Positions 45,012 through 53,200 of a stretch of 64,000 nucleotides of DNA are shown piece by piece; within the stretch, counting starts at the first letter, position 1, and each line of letters starts with the position of its first letter. The position numbers and the translations under genes were made by a program. The notes under the pieces are model-generated. The model did no database searches. It saw nothing but the letters and a program-made list of their open reading frames with translations, and was not told the DNA's origin. Source of the DNA: Nonomuraea sp. NEAU-A123 (GTDB taxonomy: Bacteria; Actinomycetota; Actinomycetes; Streptosporangiales; Streptosporangiaceae); assembly GCF_018603905.1 (NCBI RefSeq), contig NZ_JAHFZZ010000005.1, positions 496,001-560,000 of the forward strand. Direction: 5' to 3'.

Positions 45012-45575
45012 ATGCCCGTCCAGCGTGCGGACGCCCGGCGCAACTACGCACGCCTGCTCGCCGTGGCCGAGAAGGCGATCGCCGCGCAGGGTGCTGACGC
45101 GTCCCTGGAGGAGATCGCCCGCACCGCGGGAGTCGGATCCGCCACCGTGCGCCGGCACTTTCCCAGCCGCCAAGCACTGCTGGAGGCGGTCTTCCGCGAA
45201 CGGATCGAGACCCTGTGCGCCCACGCCCGCGACCTGACCGGCGGGACCGACAGCCGGGCCGCGCTGCTGGAGTGGCTGAGCGCCGTCACCGCGGACGTCG
45301 CCACCATCCGAGGGCTGGCCATCGCACTGACCCGAGAGGCCGGCCCCGACGCGGCGCATGAGCACTGCTGCACGGCCCAGCTCACCGAGGCAGGCGACCC
45401 ACTGGTGCGTCGCGCCGCGCACGATGGCGCGCTGACACCGGGCGTGACCATCACCGACTTGCTCACCCTGATCACTGGCATCGCCCTGGCCACGGAACAC
45501 CACCCGGACCCCGCCGCCGAGGCAGGCCGACTACTCGGCCTGGCCACAGCCGGAGTCAGCCCTCATCAGGGGTGA
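45012..45575 (+). CDS. TetR-family regulator, partner of NmrA copy 2
   Basis: A 187-aa regulator with HTH ASLEEIARTAGVGSATVRRHF near residues 29-49, almost the same helix as in the TetR at 25287 (ARRAGVGSATLHRHF). GAGG lies upstream of the ATG. It should bind the two GGCGGACCCCGCC palindromes immediately ahead of it, controlling itself and the NmrA gene. Confidence 0.9.
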   Translation: MPVQRADARRNYARLLAVAEKAIAAQGADASLEEIARTAGVGSATVRRHFPSRQALLEAVFRERIETLCAHARDLTGGTDSRAALLEWLSAVTADVATIRGLAIALTREAGPDAAHEHCCTAQLTEAGDPLVRRAAHDGALTPGVTITDLLTLITGIALATEHHPDPAAEAGRLLGLATAGVSPHQG

Positions 45576-45842
45576 GCGGAAGAGGTACGTACGTCAGCGT
45601 CGAGCGGCCGTCGCCCTCGCGACGAAGGCGATCGCATTGCCGATGACCAGGAACTGGTGGGCAGGCACGGGCGCGGATGTTCTTCGGCGATCTATGAGCG
45701 GGCTGTCCGGCGTCACTAACGCTTGATGGCGGGGACCAGCCGTCAACCGGTGCGCCAACACTCTTCCAGCTCAGGCTGCCACGTCCGCGGGTCAACATCA
45801 TCGACTCGCGACAGGCCCGACGATCATCACTATCATTCGACA

Positions 45843-46859
45843 ATGTCATTTCATTACCGGTCCCTTGGCGCGGTAGCGCTCGCAACAGCTGCTTTGCTCA
45901 CCACACCCTCGATCGCACAGGCGCACGAAGCGCCCACAGTCGCGGAGGATCGAGTCTTACGGGTCTACAACAACAACATCGAGAACCTGGTGAGAAACAA
46001 CGCCGACGGCACGTGCACCCGAATCTCAGGCCCGGACCACCTCACGTCGATGCTCGTCGACGACAATGGCAAGACGGGCACCTCTGACGTGCAGGCTCCC
46101 GATCTCCTGATCGTGCAACAGGTGCGTGGCACTGGACAGGCCACCGCATACGCCGACCAGCTCGGGGCCAAGTTCGGCTATCCGGCGGGCATCTACAAGG
46201 CGCTCGTGGCCTGGGATGACCCCGAAGAGTGGGGCAGTTCGCACAACTGTAGCCAGCAGGCGCTCGGCGACCTGAAGAAGAAGCAGACCAACGGGATCAT
46301 CTACAACACCAGAACGTTGAGCCTCGCGGCGGCCGACATCTCCAAATACTGGAGCGCGGGCTGGTTGAAGCCTGGAACACCGTATAACGGCGGGGCCGGG
46401 TGCACGCTGTACAAGCCGCCGGACAACGACGACGCCGCCACCAACGAAGACAAATGGAAGCGCACCAGCGCCCTCGCGGCAAGGTTCACGATCAAAGAAA
46501 CGGGGACAACCGTCTTCGCCGCGACCATGCATCTCCCGGAACAGAACGGAGGGAACGCCTGCGCGGGCGCGGGCTACACGGGTATCGCCAACTCCGGCAT
46601 CCACGTCGGCGCGGACGCCACCAGCCTGATGAACGCGTCAACGATCCGTGTGATCGGGATTGACGCGAATCGCGCGAACATCGCCTCCGCAACACTCGGC
46701 GGTTTCGGCATGACCGGCTATGGAGCAAAAGCAACCGCCGGGTCCAGGAAGATCGACTACCTCTTCGTCAAGGGCGCCGTGCGGCCGTCGAGCATTGATC
46801 ACACGGTCGGCAGTACGAAGTCAGACCATCTCGCGCTGTACGGGTTCATCGAGTTCTGA
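45843..46859 (+). CDS. Secreted endonuclease/exonuclease/phosphatase (EEP)-family protein
   Basis: The ATG at 45843 gives 338 aa with a Sec signal cleaved near AQA-HE (residue 28). The fold is indicated by RVYNNNIENL near the mature start, IGIDANRANI near residue 275 and the terminal SDHLALYG, which carries the catalytic His. The position of the metal-binding Glu in the family motif LQE reads LLIVQQVR, a Gln, so metal binding may be altered. Several cysteines suit an extracellular protein. Possible roles are extracellular nuclease or phosphodiesterase. Confidence 0.85.
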   Translation: MSFHYRSLGAVALATAALLTTPSIAQAHEAPTVAEDRVLRVYNNNIENLVRNNADGTCTRISGPDHLTSMLVDDNGKTGTSDVQAPDLLIVQQVRGTGQATAYADQLGAKFGYPAGIYKALVAWDDPEEWGSSHNCSQQALGDLKKKQTNGIIYNTRTLSLAAADISKYWSAGWLKPGTPYNGGAGCTLYKPPDNDDAATNEDKWKRTSALAARFTIKETGTTVFAATMHLPEQNGGNACAGAGYTGIANSGIHVGADATSLMNASTIRVIGIDANRANIASATLGGFGMTGYGAKATAGSRKIDYLFVKGAVRPSSIDHTVGSTKSDHLALYGFIEF

Positions 46860-46954
46860 ACCCCCACGACGCGCCGTCCGCGAAGCCATCGCGAAGCGGC
46901 CCACTGGCCCCGCCCGGTTCCACCGCTGACCGGCACTCACCACCTGGCCCGCGA

Positions 46955-47353
46955 TCAGCGCAGGCTGACGGTGCGTCGCCGCCGGCCAGCCGGGCCCCGT
47001 CGCACGGAAACGCGGCATCTCGGGCAGAGATCCACCAGCAGCATCCGATGCGCGGGACAATCCGCAGCCCAGCCCAGCTTCCACCCGACCGGCTACCCTC
47101 CCGCCGAAGCCGCTCGGCACTTCGGGCATACCCGGCTGCCGAAGAACTGCACCCACTCACGGCCCTCTGCCCACGATGCCGTACGCCAGTGAACGGACGT
47201 CATTGACGCGCGTACATCCAGCCCTAACGCCTCGACCATCGTCCACGGCGTACATCCGTTCCGCAGGGTCATCCGATCAACCCACGACGCGAACGACTCG
47301 CCGTACGCCGGTGCCACCACCAACGCCAGCCGCCGGTGTCCGTTCTCATCCAT
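46955..47353 (-). pseudogene. Decayed tniQ-like transposition gene
   Basis: The ATG at 47353 opens MDENGHRRLALVVAPAYGES, close to the N terminus of the tniQ-like frame at 53201-54433. After ALGLDVRASMTS about 60 residues are missing. The sequence resumes with EGREWVQFFGSRVCPKC, then shifts frame to WKLGWAADCPAHRMLLVDLC and its zinc-finger cysteines, and stops at 46955. TniQ/TnsD proteins choose the target site of Tn7/Tn5053-like transposons. No transposase (tniA) or ATPase (tniB) gene is present nearby. Confidence 0.8.
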
Positions 47354-47537
47354 CGTGTCAGGGAGCCATGTCGGCGAGCTGCGCACAGACAACTGCCTTG
47401 AGACAAGACGGGCGAGCAATCCAGCTGGGTGGCGTGGCCGCCGAACGGGCGCACCAACGCGCACTACGCGGCATGAGCGGAGGTCGTCCGGCGGTGTCCT
47501 ACCGAAGCGTGGTCCCTTTCGACACATTATGTGACAC

Positions 47538-48821
47538 CTACGGCTTGGCCGACGAGATCATCGGTAGTCCGGCCGACGCCCCGGAGTCCGGCACCCCTGC
47601 GTAGTCGGGCAGCTCGACGCCGTTGATCGCACGCTCGACCAGTTCGGTGAACCATTCGCTGGCGAAATCGGGGCTCGGCTCGGCGTCCGGCCCCGGGACC
47701 TCGAGGCTGTGTACGTGCAACCGGCCGATCTCCTGGTTGGCCTCCACGAACGAGCGCATCCGAGCCTCGTAGCCGGCGAACCCGGCCTCCGGGTCCCACC
47801 CGGCGGCGGCCAGTTCTCCGGCCAGCAGGTAGGCGCCGACCAGGGCCAGCCCGGTGCCCGCCCCGGACATCGGCGACGCGCTGAACGCCGCGTCCCCGAG
47901 CAGCCCCACCCGTCCGCTCGACCAGCGGTCCATCACCACCTGAGCGACCTGGTCCAGATAGAAGTCGGGGGTGTCGTCCACGTGCGCGAGGATGCGCTGG
48001 GTCAACCAGCCGAAACCGTCCATCCGCTCGCACAGCAGGCGCTTCTGCGCCGCGACGTCGCGGTAATCGACGTCGAAGTCGGCCGCGGGGAAGGAGAACA
48101 TGGCCATCGCCCGGGTGGCGTCCGGGATGGGCCGCAGGCCGGCGGACCGTCCGGCCTCCTGATAGTCGATCATCCAGCGGTCCACTCCGAACTCGTTGGG
48201 CACGCTGTAGAAGGCCAGCACGAGCCCGAGATGGCGGATGAAGTGCTCGCGCGGCCCGAAGACCATCGCTCGCAACTGCGAGTGCAGCCCGTCGGCCCCG
48301 ATCACCAGGTCAAAGCGCCGCCGGTCGCCGCCGGCGAAGACCACGTCAACCCCGTCCGCGTCCTGGCTGAGCTCGGCGATCCGGTCACCGAAGACGTACT
48401 CGACACCGTCCCGGGTGTCGTCGTAGAGCAATCGGGACAGGTCCCCGCGCAGGATCTCGATGTCCGCGATGAACCCGTCGCCACCGTCGTCGTCGGCACG
48501 GAAGGTCTCCAGCACTTGCCCGTCCGCGTCCACGGTGTGCGCGCCGGCGGTGTCGGTGCACGCCGCGCGCACCGCCGCGTCCAGCCCCATGCGCCCGATG
48601 ACCTCCTTGGCGACCCCGCGCGCGTCCACCGCCTGCCCGCCGGGACGCAGCTCGGGAGCCCGCTCCACCACGGTCACCTCGGCCCCCCGCCGGCGCAACC
48701 AGTGGGCCAGCGCGGGTCCCGCGATGCTCGCCCCCGCCACCAACACCCTGGGACCGCTCACCCGCGTCCCCTGCTCGCCAGTCCGGATGGTGTGCTCCTG
48801 CTTGGAGTCGTCGACGCTCAT
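47538..48821 (-). CDS. FAD-dependent monooxygenase (PHBH-like)
   Basis: The ATG at 48821 with GGAGG 6 bases upstream gives 427 aa. The FAD fold motif is VLVAGASIAGPALAHWLRRR near residues 25-44, the DG motif is DLVIGADGLHSQLR near 170-183, and the GD motif is VGLLGDAAFSASP near 305-317. The overall layout resembles the monooxygenase at 13322 and tetracycline-hydroxylase-like enzymes. It is inserted between the tniQ remnant and a repeat-rich gap, so it could be transposon cargo; that is inferred. Confidence 0.9.
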   Translation of the reverse strand: MSVDDSKQEHTIRTGEQGTRVSGPRVLVAGASIAGPALAHWLRRRGAEVTVVERAPELRPGGQAVDARGVAKEVIGRMGLDAAVRAACTDTAGAHTVDADGQVLETFRADDDGGDGFIADIEILRGDLSRLLYDDTRDGVEYVFGDRIAELSQDADGVDVVFAGGDRRRFDLVIGADGLHSQLRAMVFGPREHFIRHLGLVLAFYSVPNEFGVDRWMIDYQEAGRSAGLRPIPDATRAMAMFSFPAADFDVDYRDVAAQKRLLCERMDGFGWLTQRILAHVDDTPDFYLDQVAQVVMDRWSSGRVGLLGDAAFSASPMSGAGTGLALVGAYLLAGELAAAGWDPEAGFAGYEARMRSFVEANQEIGRLHVHSLEVPGPDAEPSPDFASEWFTELVERAINGVELPDYAGVPDSGASAGLPMISSAKP

Positions 48822-49698
48822 CACTGCCTCCATGTGCTTCCTCCCGCGCTGGGACGTTCCCAGCACAGGCCCACCGCTGTCGGTGTGTCAGCCGTATCGA
48901 CCACGGATCCGCACAAAACTCATCGGCACGCCCGAAATCGCGTCCACGCTTCCGCAAACACCCTGAACTCGGCATGTGCGTGCGACGGGCATGGTCATGA
49001 TCGCCTCGGCCTCGGCAGACATTGATGAGAAACGCCAACTCCGATGACGCTCACATCAGCCCAGACTGGTGCAAACCAGGCGAACCAGGCCGTCAGCTAG
49101 GCCGCCGCCTGAGAATTCGCCAGATCTGCGCGCAACACAGTGAGACGCTGAAGGGACCAGTGAGAACGGACAGCCGGGGCCGAACCTCCTGCCGTACACG
49201 CTCCTATTGCCATCTCCGATGGCCCACTGCCAAGTCCACTTCCACCTTGCGTGACGCACTGTCGTCTTCAAGGCCGCCAGACAGACATTGTCTGGACGCA
49301 GCGATGATGGCAGTGGGACCTGCTCCTGACCTGGGAACTGTCACTTTGACGGGCGTCGAAATACCGGTGCTCGCGTCATCGAAGTTGGCAGTAGTCGGCC
49401 GAAGATCAAGTGTCATTAGCGTGCGTGGGCTGAGGCTATGGCTTCGGGGGCTTCGAAGAGGCCGTCCTGACACTCACCGAGCACGCCGACCTGGGAAACA
49501 TGTCGCACAGCGTCGTCGCGTGGCGAACGCCGGAATCCATCCCACTGTCCCGACAGAAACCGCGTCTAAGCTGCGCCCCGATCACCTGCTGTGACCTGGG
49601 ACGAATCCATCGTTTGTCACTATTGGTAGTGGGAATATCACAATCCGGAGTTCGGGTGTGCAAGGTGTGCGCTCCTGACAGGAACGGGAGATTTTGCA
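48822..49698. other. 877-base repeat-rich gap with a possible coding remnant
   Basis: The main content is repeat copy A (49187-49425, listed separately). Just after it, 49434-49530 reads GFEEAVLTLTEHADLGNMSH with coding-like bias, preceded by TGA and without a start. It looks like a cut-off gene end that I cannot name. A TTGTCAC word occurs at 49614-49620, upstream of the next gene. No intact gene is present. Confidence 0.5.
49187..49425 (-). repeat. Dispersed repeat copy A
   Basis: The first 120 bases align with copy B (54438-54560), starting at the shared word CCTCCTGCCGTACACGC. Bases 49205-49425 align along their length with copy C (50246-50468), sharing CATCGAAGTTGGCAGT and GAAGATCAAGTG. 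On the minus strand A and C both read as a small open frame starting M[TA]LDLRP.TANFDDA, with several substitutions at third positions. It is either a mobile-element end or the remains of a short gene family. Confidence 0.7.
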
Positions 49699-50028
49699 AT
49701 GACCATGCAGGACGAGCAGGAGAAGATCATCCATGGTGACGGTGCGACCCCGAGTGGCCGAGTTCTCGTAGTCCGTACTCCCATGTCGCGGCAGAACGCC
49801 TTCGCCTACATCAAGAACTGGCCGGCTTTGCCGATGAATCTCACTGACGAGTGGATTCCGCTGATCATCGCGTCGCCCTCCTTCGTCAACGGGCCGATGT
49901 GGTTCTACTCCTACAACGCGAACACCTACAACGGCGCATTTCTCGTGCTGCACCCCACCGGCCTTATCACCGCGCTCCCCGTCAACCTGGACGCCGAGTG
50001 CGGGGTTCTCGGGTACCTGGAGGAGTAG
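49699..50028 (+). CDS. Uncharacterised 109-aa protein
   Basis: ATG 49699 has GGGAG about 8 bases upstream. The product is soluble, with an aromatic-rich middle (FVNGPMWFYSYNANTYNG). I do not recognise a family. Codon bias is acceptable but weaker than in the surrounding core genes, and repeats A and C flank it on both sides, so it may be acquired cargo. Confidence 0.6.
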   Translation: MTMQDEQEKIIHGDGATPSGRVLVVRTPMSRQNAFAYIKNWPALPMNLTDEWIPLIIASPSFVNGPMWFYSYNANTYNGAFLVLHPTGLITALPVNLDAECGVLGYLEE

Positions 50029-50245
50029 CGGTTCCTGCTTGAGGTGCGCGGGCGGCGATGTGGTCGTCCGGGCGGGGACCAAGGGGGCGAACCCCCCGCC
50101 CCGACGTGCTGGATGGCCGCCTCATCGGCACCGGCCTCGTCTCCGCCACGCTGACGACATCACGCATCCGAGCTCGATGACTTGGCGTACCACCAGGTCA
50201 AGGTGGGAGGCGCACGCCATGATCAACGAGACGGGATAAGAGGCT

Positions 50246-50468
50246 CGCTACTGATATCCCGATGGCCTGCTGCAAAGTCCACTGACAACTCGCGTGCCGT
50301 ATGACGTCTGCCAGTGCCTCGGACAAGTGGTGTCTGGACGCGGCGAAGATGGCAGCGAGCCCTGCCCTCGACCTGGGCACTGTCAGTTCGATGGATATCG
50401 AAGTACCAGCGGCTGCGTCATCGAAGTTGGCAGTGCCCGGTCGAAGATCAAGTGCCATCGGTGAACGC
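50246..50468 (-). repeat. Dispersed repeat copy C
   Basis: It is homologous to copy A over its whole length (for example TGCGTCATCGAAGTTGGCAG and CGAAGATCAAGTG shared) and to the start of copy B through CCCGATGGCCT.CTGC.AAGTCC. It stands directly left of the TGTCAC array. Confidence 0.7.
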
Positions 50469-50487
50469 TTGTGACCGCTCGCGTGAG

Positions 50488-50602
50488 TTGTCACCGGCTG
50501 GTTAGCGTGAGCTTGGCAGGAAGGGTGTTCAACCCTCGACAGTTGTCACTCCTTGCTCGAGCTATCTGTCACCAGGTGCAGTTTGCAAGCCTTGTTGTCA
50601 CC
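50488..50602 (+). repeat. Array of four TGTCAC motifs, left of the NTF2-like gene
   Basis: TTGTCACC (50488-50495), TTGTCACT (50543-50550), CTGTCACC (50566-50573) and TTGTCACC (50595-50602) have the same orientation. The last two are separated by GTGCAGTTTGCAAGCC-like sequence, which reappears inverted in the right array (51271-51298). Such multi-site ends with TGT borders are characteristic of Tn7-like transposons, where they bind the transposase. Confidence 0.6.
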
Positions 50603-50771
50603 TTCGGGATGCACGGTTAGGAGGGCGAGCGGGCTTGGTGCGGCATTCGAGCGGCCCGGTCTGCCCGGCAAAGCGGTACAACTCCAGCGACTGACAGCGA
50701 TCTGCCGCATGACCATAGAATTTTGATCGTTCGGCGCGGAGGACGCCGACAAGGCGGAGAAACGAGGCGGG

Positions 50772-51149
50772 ATGAGGCCACAAGCCGAGGCGATGCGTGA
50801 CATCGAGCGGCAGCGCCTGCGTTCACTGGTCACGGGAGACATGGAAGCCGCGGACGTCCTGCACGCGGATGACTATCAGCTGATCACTCCGCGCGGCATT
50901 GCTCTGTCGAAGGCGGAGTACCTGGGCGAAATCGCTTCGGGACAACTTCGCTACCAGGTGTTCGAGGCTGTCTCGGACATCGTCGTACGCAGCAGCGACC
51001 AGATGGCCATCCTGCGGTACCGCGCACGGATCGACGTTTCCGCGGATCACGGAGACCTGCTGTCCCTTACCTGCTGGCATACCGATTGCTATGAGCTGCG
51101 CGAGGGACGCTGGCAGGCCGTGTGGTCTCAGGCCACCACAGCGGACTGA
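50772..51149 (+). CDS. NTF2-like (DUF4440/SnoaL-type) protein
   Basis: A 125-aa single-domain protein with the cone-fold pattern: long helix (RDIERQRLRSLVTGDMEAAD), LHADDYQLITPRG, and C-terminal strands TDCYELREGRWQAVWSQATT. Members include small enzymes and ligand-binding proteins; the function here is unknown. It is bracketed by inverted TGTCAC motif arrays at 50488-50602 and 51271-51298, so it may be cargo of a small element. Confidence 0.85.
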   Translation: MRPQAEAMRDIERQRLRSLVTGDMEAADVLHADDYQLITPRGIALSKAEYLGEIASGQLRYQVFEAVSDIVVRSSDQMAILRYRARIDVSADHGDLLSLTCWHTDCYELREGRWQAVWSQATTAD

Positions 51150-51621
51150 TCTCTTCAGGCTTCCCTCTGAGTCCAGTGGCGAAGTCGGTCCGAGGAGACG
51201 GGCCGGTCGAAAGAGCGGGACCGCGCCTCTGACCGACTTCACCAAGCGGAGCGCCCGGTGAGTTGACCTTGGTGACAGAAACGGCTTGCAGGTGACAAGT
51301 ATCGCGAGTGGTCAAAACGCCCAGACCTCGCCGCTTCTCACCCTCCGCCCACGGACCGGTGTTAGCGGTCATCAGAAAGCCCCGGCGGCCGGACTCGTCT
51401 CCCGAGGGCCGACTCCCGTACCGGGATAGGTCCGATGCGCTCGTCGGCGCGGCCTGGCTCCGCGTCGCGAGGTCCGGGGAGACCGTGCTCGATGCCGTGG
51501 GCCGACGAAGGAGGCCCTGCGGCGCCGATCGCCCCCAGCCCGCCACAGCGCGGTAGCGGCAGGGCGTCCGGCGCAGCGGTCAGCTCGCGCACATCACCCA
51601 CTCCATCGCAAGGAGGAAGGT
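51150..51621. other. 472-base gap with a long inverted repeat and the right TGTCAC array
   Basis: GAAGTCGGTC (51181-51190) and GACCGACTTC (51231-51240) form a perfect 10-bp stem with a 40-base loop, 31 bases past the NTF2-like stop; it may end transcription. The right TGTCAC array lies at 51271-51298. The rest shows nothing I can identify. Confidence 0.5.
51271..51298 (-). repeat. Inverted TGTCAC motifs, right of the NTF2-like gene
   Basis: GGTGACAG (51271-51278) and GGTGACAA (51291-51298) are inverted relative to the left array. The bases between them (AAACGGCTTGCA) mirror GTTTGCAAGCC of the left array, giving an extended terminal-inverted-repeat-like match. No convincing target-site duplication was found next to any motif pair. 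Confidence 0.6.
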
Positions 51622-52839
51622 TCAGCCGGTGACCCGGGCCAGGAACTGGCCCTTGGCGTGCTCGTCGGTCTCCCGGGTGCCGTAGCCGGTGGCCCACAGG
51701 TCGCCGCCCGGTACAGCGCCGAGCTGCTTGATCCGGTAGTCGTCGAGCAGCGGCGGTTTCGGTGCCTGCTGCCAGGCGGTGCCGTTCCAGCGCAGCAGCA
51801 CACCGACGCTGCGCGCGGTGTCGTCGTCCTGCCCGCTGCCTCCGGCCCACACCTCGGTGCCTTTCCAGGCCAGCGAGGTGATGGAGGATCCGTACCAGCC
51901 GGTGGTCGCCGGGGTCGGCGTCACCGTCCACTCGCTACCGTTCCAACGCATGGCGAACGCCTCGCGCTTCTTGACCGAAAAGCCGTTGGCCTCGTAGGTG
52001 GTCCGCTGACCGGCCGCCCACACCTCGCCGGGCCGCGCGGCCACCGCGTCCAGGGTGGTCTCGACCAGCGCTTCCTTCGGCGGATCCGGCAGCCGGGACC
52101 AGGTATGGCCGTCCCAATGCAGCACCAGGGTGTGCGCGTCGGCGCTCGGCCCGTAGCGGTTGGTGGTGCCGACCGCCCAGACGTCGTCCGGCGCCAGAGC
52201 ATGCACCGCGCTCAGGTCGGTGTTGCCCGCGAACGGCGGGAGGCTCATCTTCTGCCAGGCGGTGCCGTCCCAGCGGATCACGCCCGCCGTGGAAACCTCA
52301 CCGCTCGACTGGTCGGACCTGCCGACCGCGAAGGCGGTGCCGCCCACCGCGGCGACATCATCAAGGTAGAAAGGGTTGTTCTGTTCGGTCGGGTACGGAG
52401 TGAGGGTCCAGGCCATACCGTTCCAGTGGTAGGCGATGGTCGAACCGGTGGCCCACACGTCGTTCTCCGCGGCGGCCGACACCGAGGTCAGCGCGCCCCG
52501 GCAGGTGATATCCGGCCGGTCGTTCACCCATTTCTGACCGTTCCAGCGGAACAGGTCGGGGCAGACCACACCCGGCGGCGGGTACGGCCAGCCCTCCATC
52601 CGCACCTGCCCCACAGCCCAAGCTTGGGTGCCGCTCAGCGCGGCGACATCGTTGAGTTCCTTGAGTTGCTTCTCGGATTCGGTGTACCCGTAGGGAAAGG
52701 ACAGGTGGTCCCAGACCGGCGCAAGTGTCGCGCCCGCCGGGGCCGCGGTCGCCAGGCTCGTGGTCGCCAGGCCCGCGGTGAGCGCGACCGCGCCGAGAAT
52801 TCTGCTGGATGTCAGGGATAATATTTTTCGCTTGGTCAC
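51622..52839 (-). CDS. Secreted beta-propeller protein
   Basis: A 405-aa protein with a Sec signal (LGAVALTAGLATTSLATAAP, cleaved near AGA). The mature part has six to seven repeats built on a WNG..W....P strand and a VAA....VWAVG turn, about 50 residues apart. This pattern belongs to bacterial galactose-oxidase/kelch-like or WD-like propellers without known catalytic residues. It may bind carbohydrate or protein at the cell surface. It lies alone within the repeat-rich segment. Confidence 0.85.
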   Translation of the reverse strand: MTKRKILSLTSSRILGAVALTAGLATTSLATAAPAGATLAPVWDHLSFPYGYTESEKQLKELNDVAALSGTQAWAVGQVRMEGWPYPPPGVVCPDLFRWNGQKWVNDRPDITCRGALTSVSAAAENDVWATGSTIAYHWNGMAWTLTPYPTEQNNPFYLDDVAAVGGTAFAVGRSDQSSGEVSTAGVIRWDGTAWQKMSLPPFAGNTDLSAVHALAPDDVWAVGTTNRYGPSADAHTLVLHWDGHTWSRLPDPPKEALVETTLDAVAARPGEVWAAGQRTTYEANGFSVKKREAFAMRWNGSEWTVTPTPATTGWYGSSITSLAWKGTEVWAGGSGQDDDTARSVGVLLRWNGTAWQQAPKPPLLDDYRIKQLGAVPGGDLWATGYGTRETDEHAKGQFLARVTG

Positions 52840-53200
52840 GAACGCTTTCGTACCATCGCCGGTCAGCCGCGCACACGGCCTAGGGAATGCATAGGGGCCC
52901 TGGAAGAATCATAGGGGGCCCTAGGGGTGCCCCACTGGCGCGCCCATTATCGATAGGTGTACGCGTAAGGTGGTCGGCTGGTCCGTCGCCGACCATATGC
53001 GAGGAGAATTCGTCACGGAAGACGGCCATCGAGCGCCAGTGTCCCGATATTGGCCAGACGATCATTCATTCTGACCCAATAACGTTTTCTCGCTGAATTT
53101 CAGCTGACCTGCCGGTGTTCGAAATGGACGAGAACGAGCGCGGCGCGGACCGGATCGCTGACTCTGCTGGGGGCTGAGCGTTCCTGACGTATTGGCGGGG
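52840..53200. other. 361-base gap upstream of the propeller gene
   Basis: The upstream region of the propeller gene contains a direct repeat of CATAGGGG(G)CCCT at about 52889 and 52910. GC content is locally low at 53020-53110. No coding frame is supported. Confidence 0.5.

Larger units (their letters stand above)
50029..50771. other. 743-base gap holding repeat copy C and a TGTCAC motif array
   Basis: No intact gene is visible. Repeat C occupies 50246-50468 and a four-copy TGTCAC array follows at 50488-50602. A frame at 50099-50177 reads DVLDGRLIGTGLVSATLTTS with fair codon bias but no start, perhaps another gene remnant. Confidence 0.5.

Noticed and set aside
45556..45885. Minus-strand 109-codon frame between the TetR and EEP genes
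   Set aside because: No conserved pattern, poor start and it overlaps the real TetR end and the EEP start.
50488..51298. CRISPR-like array because of repeated short motifs
   Set aside because: Motifs are only 6-8 bases, spacings are uneven (20-55) and orientation flips; no repeat-spacer regularity and no cas genes.
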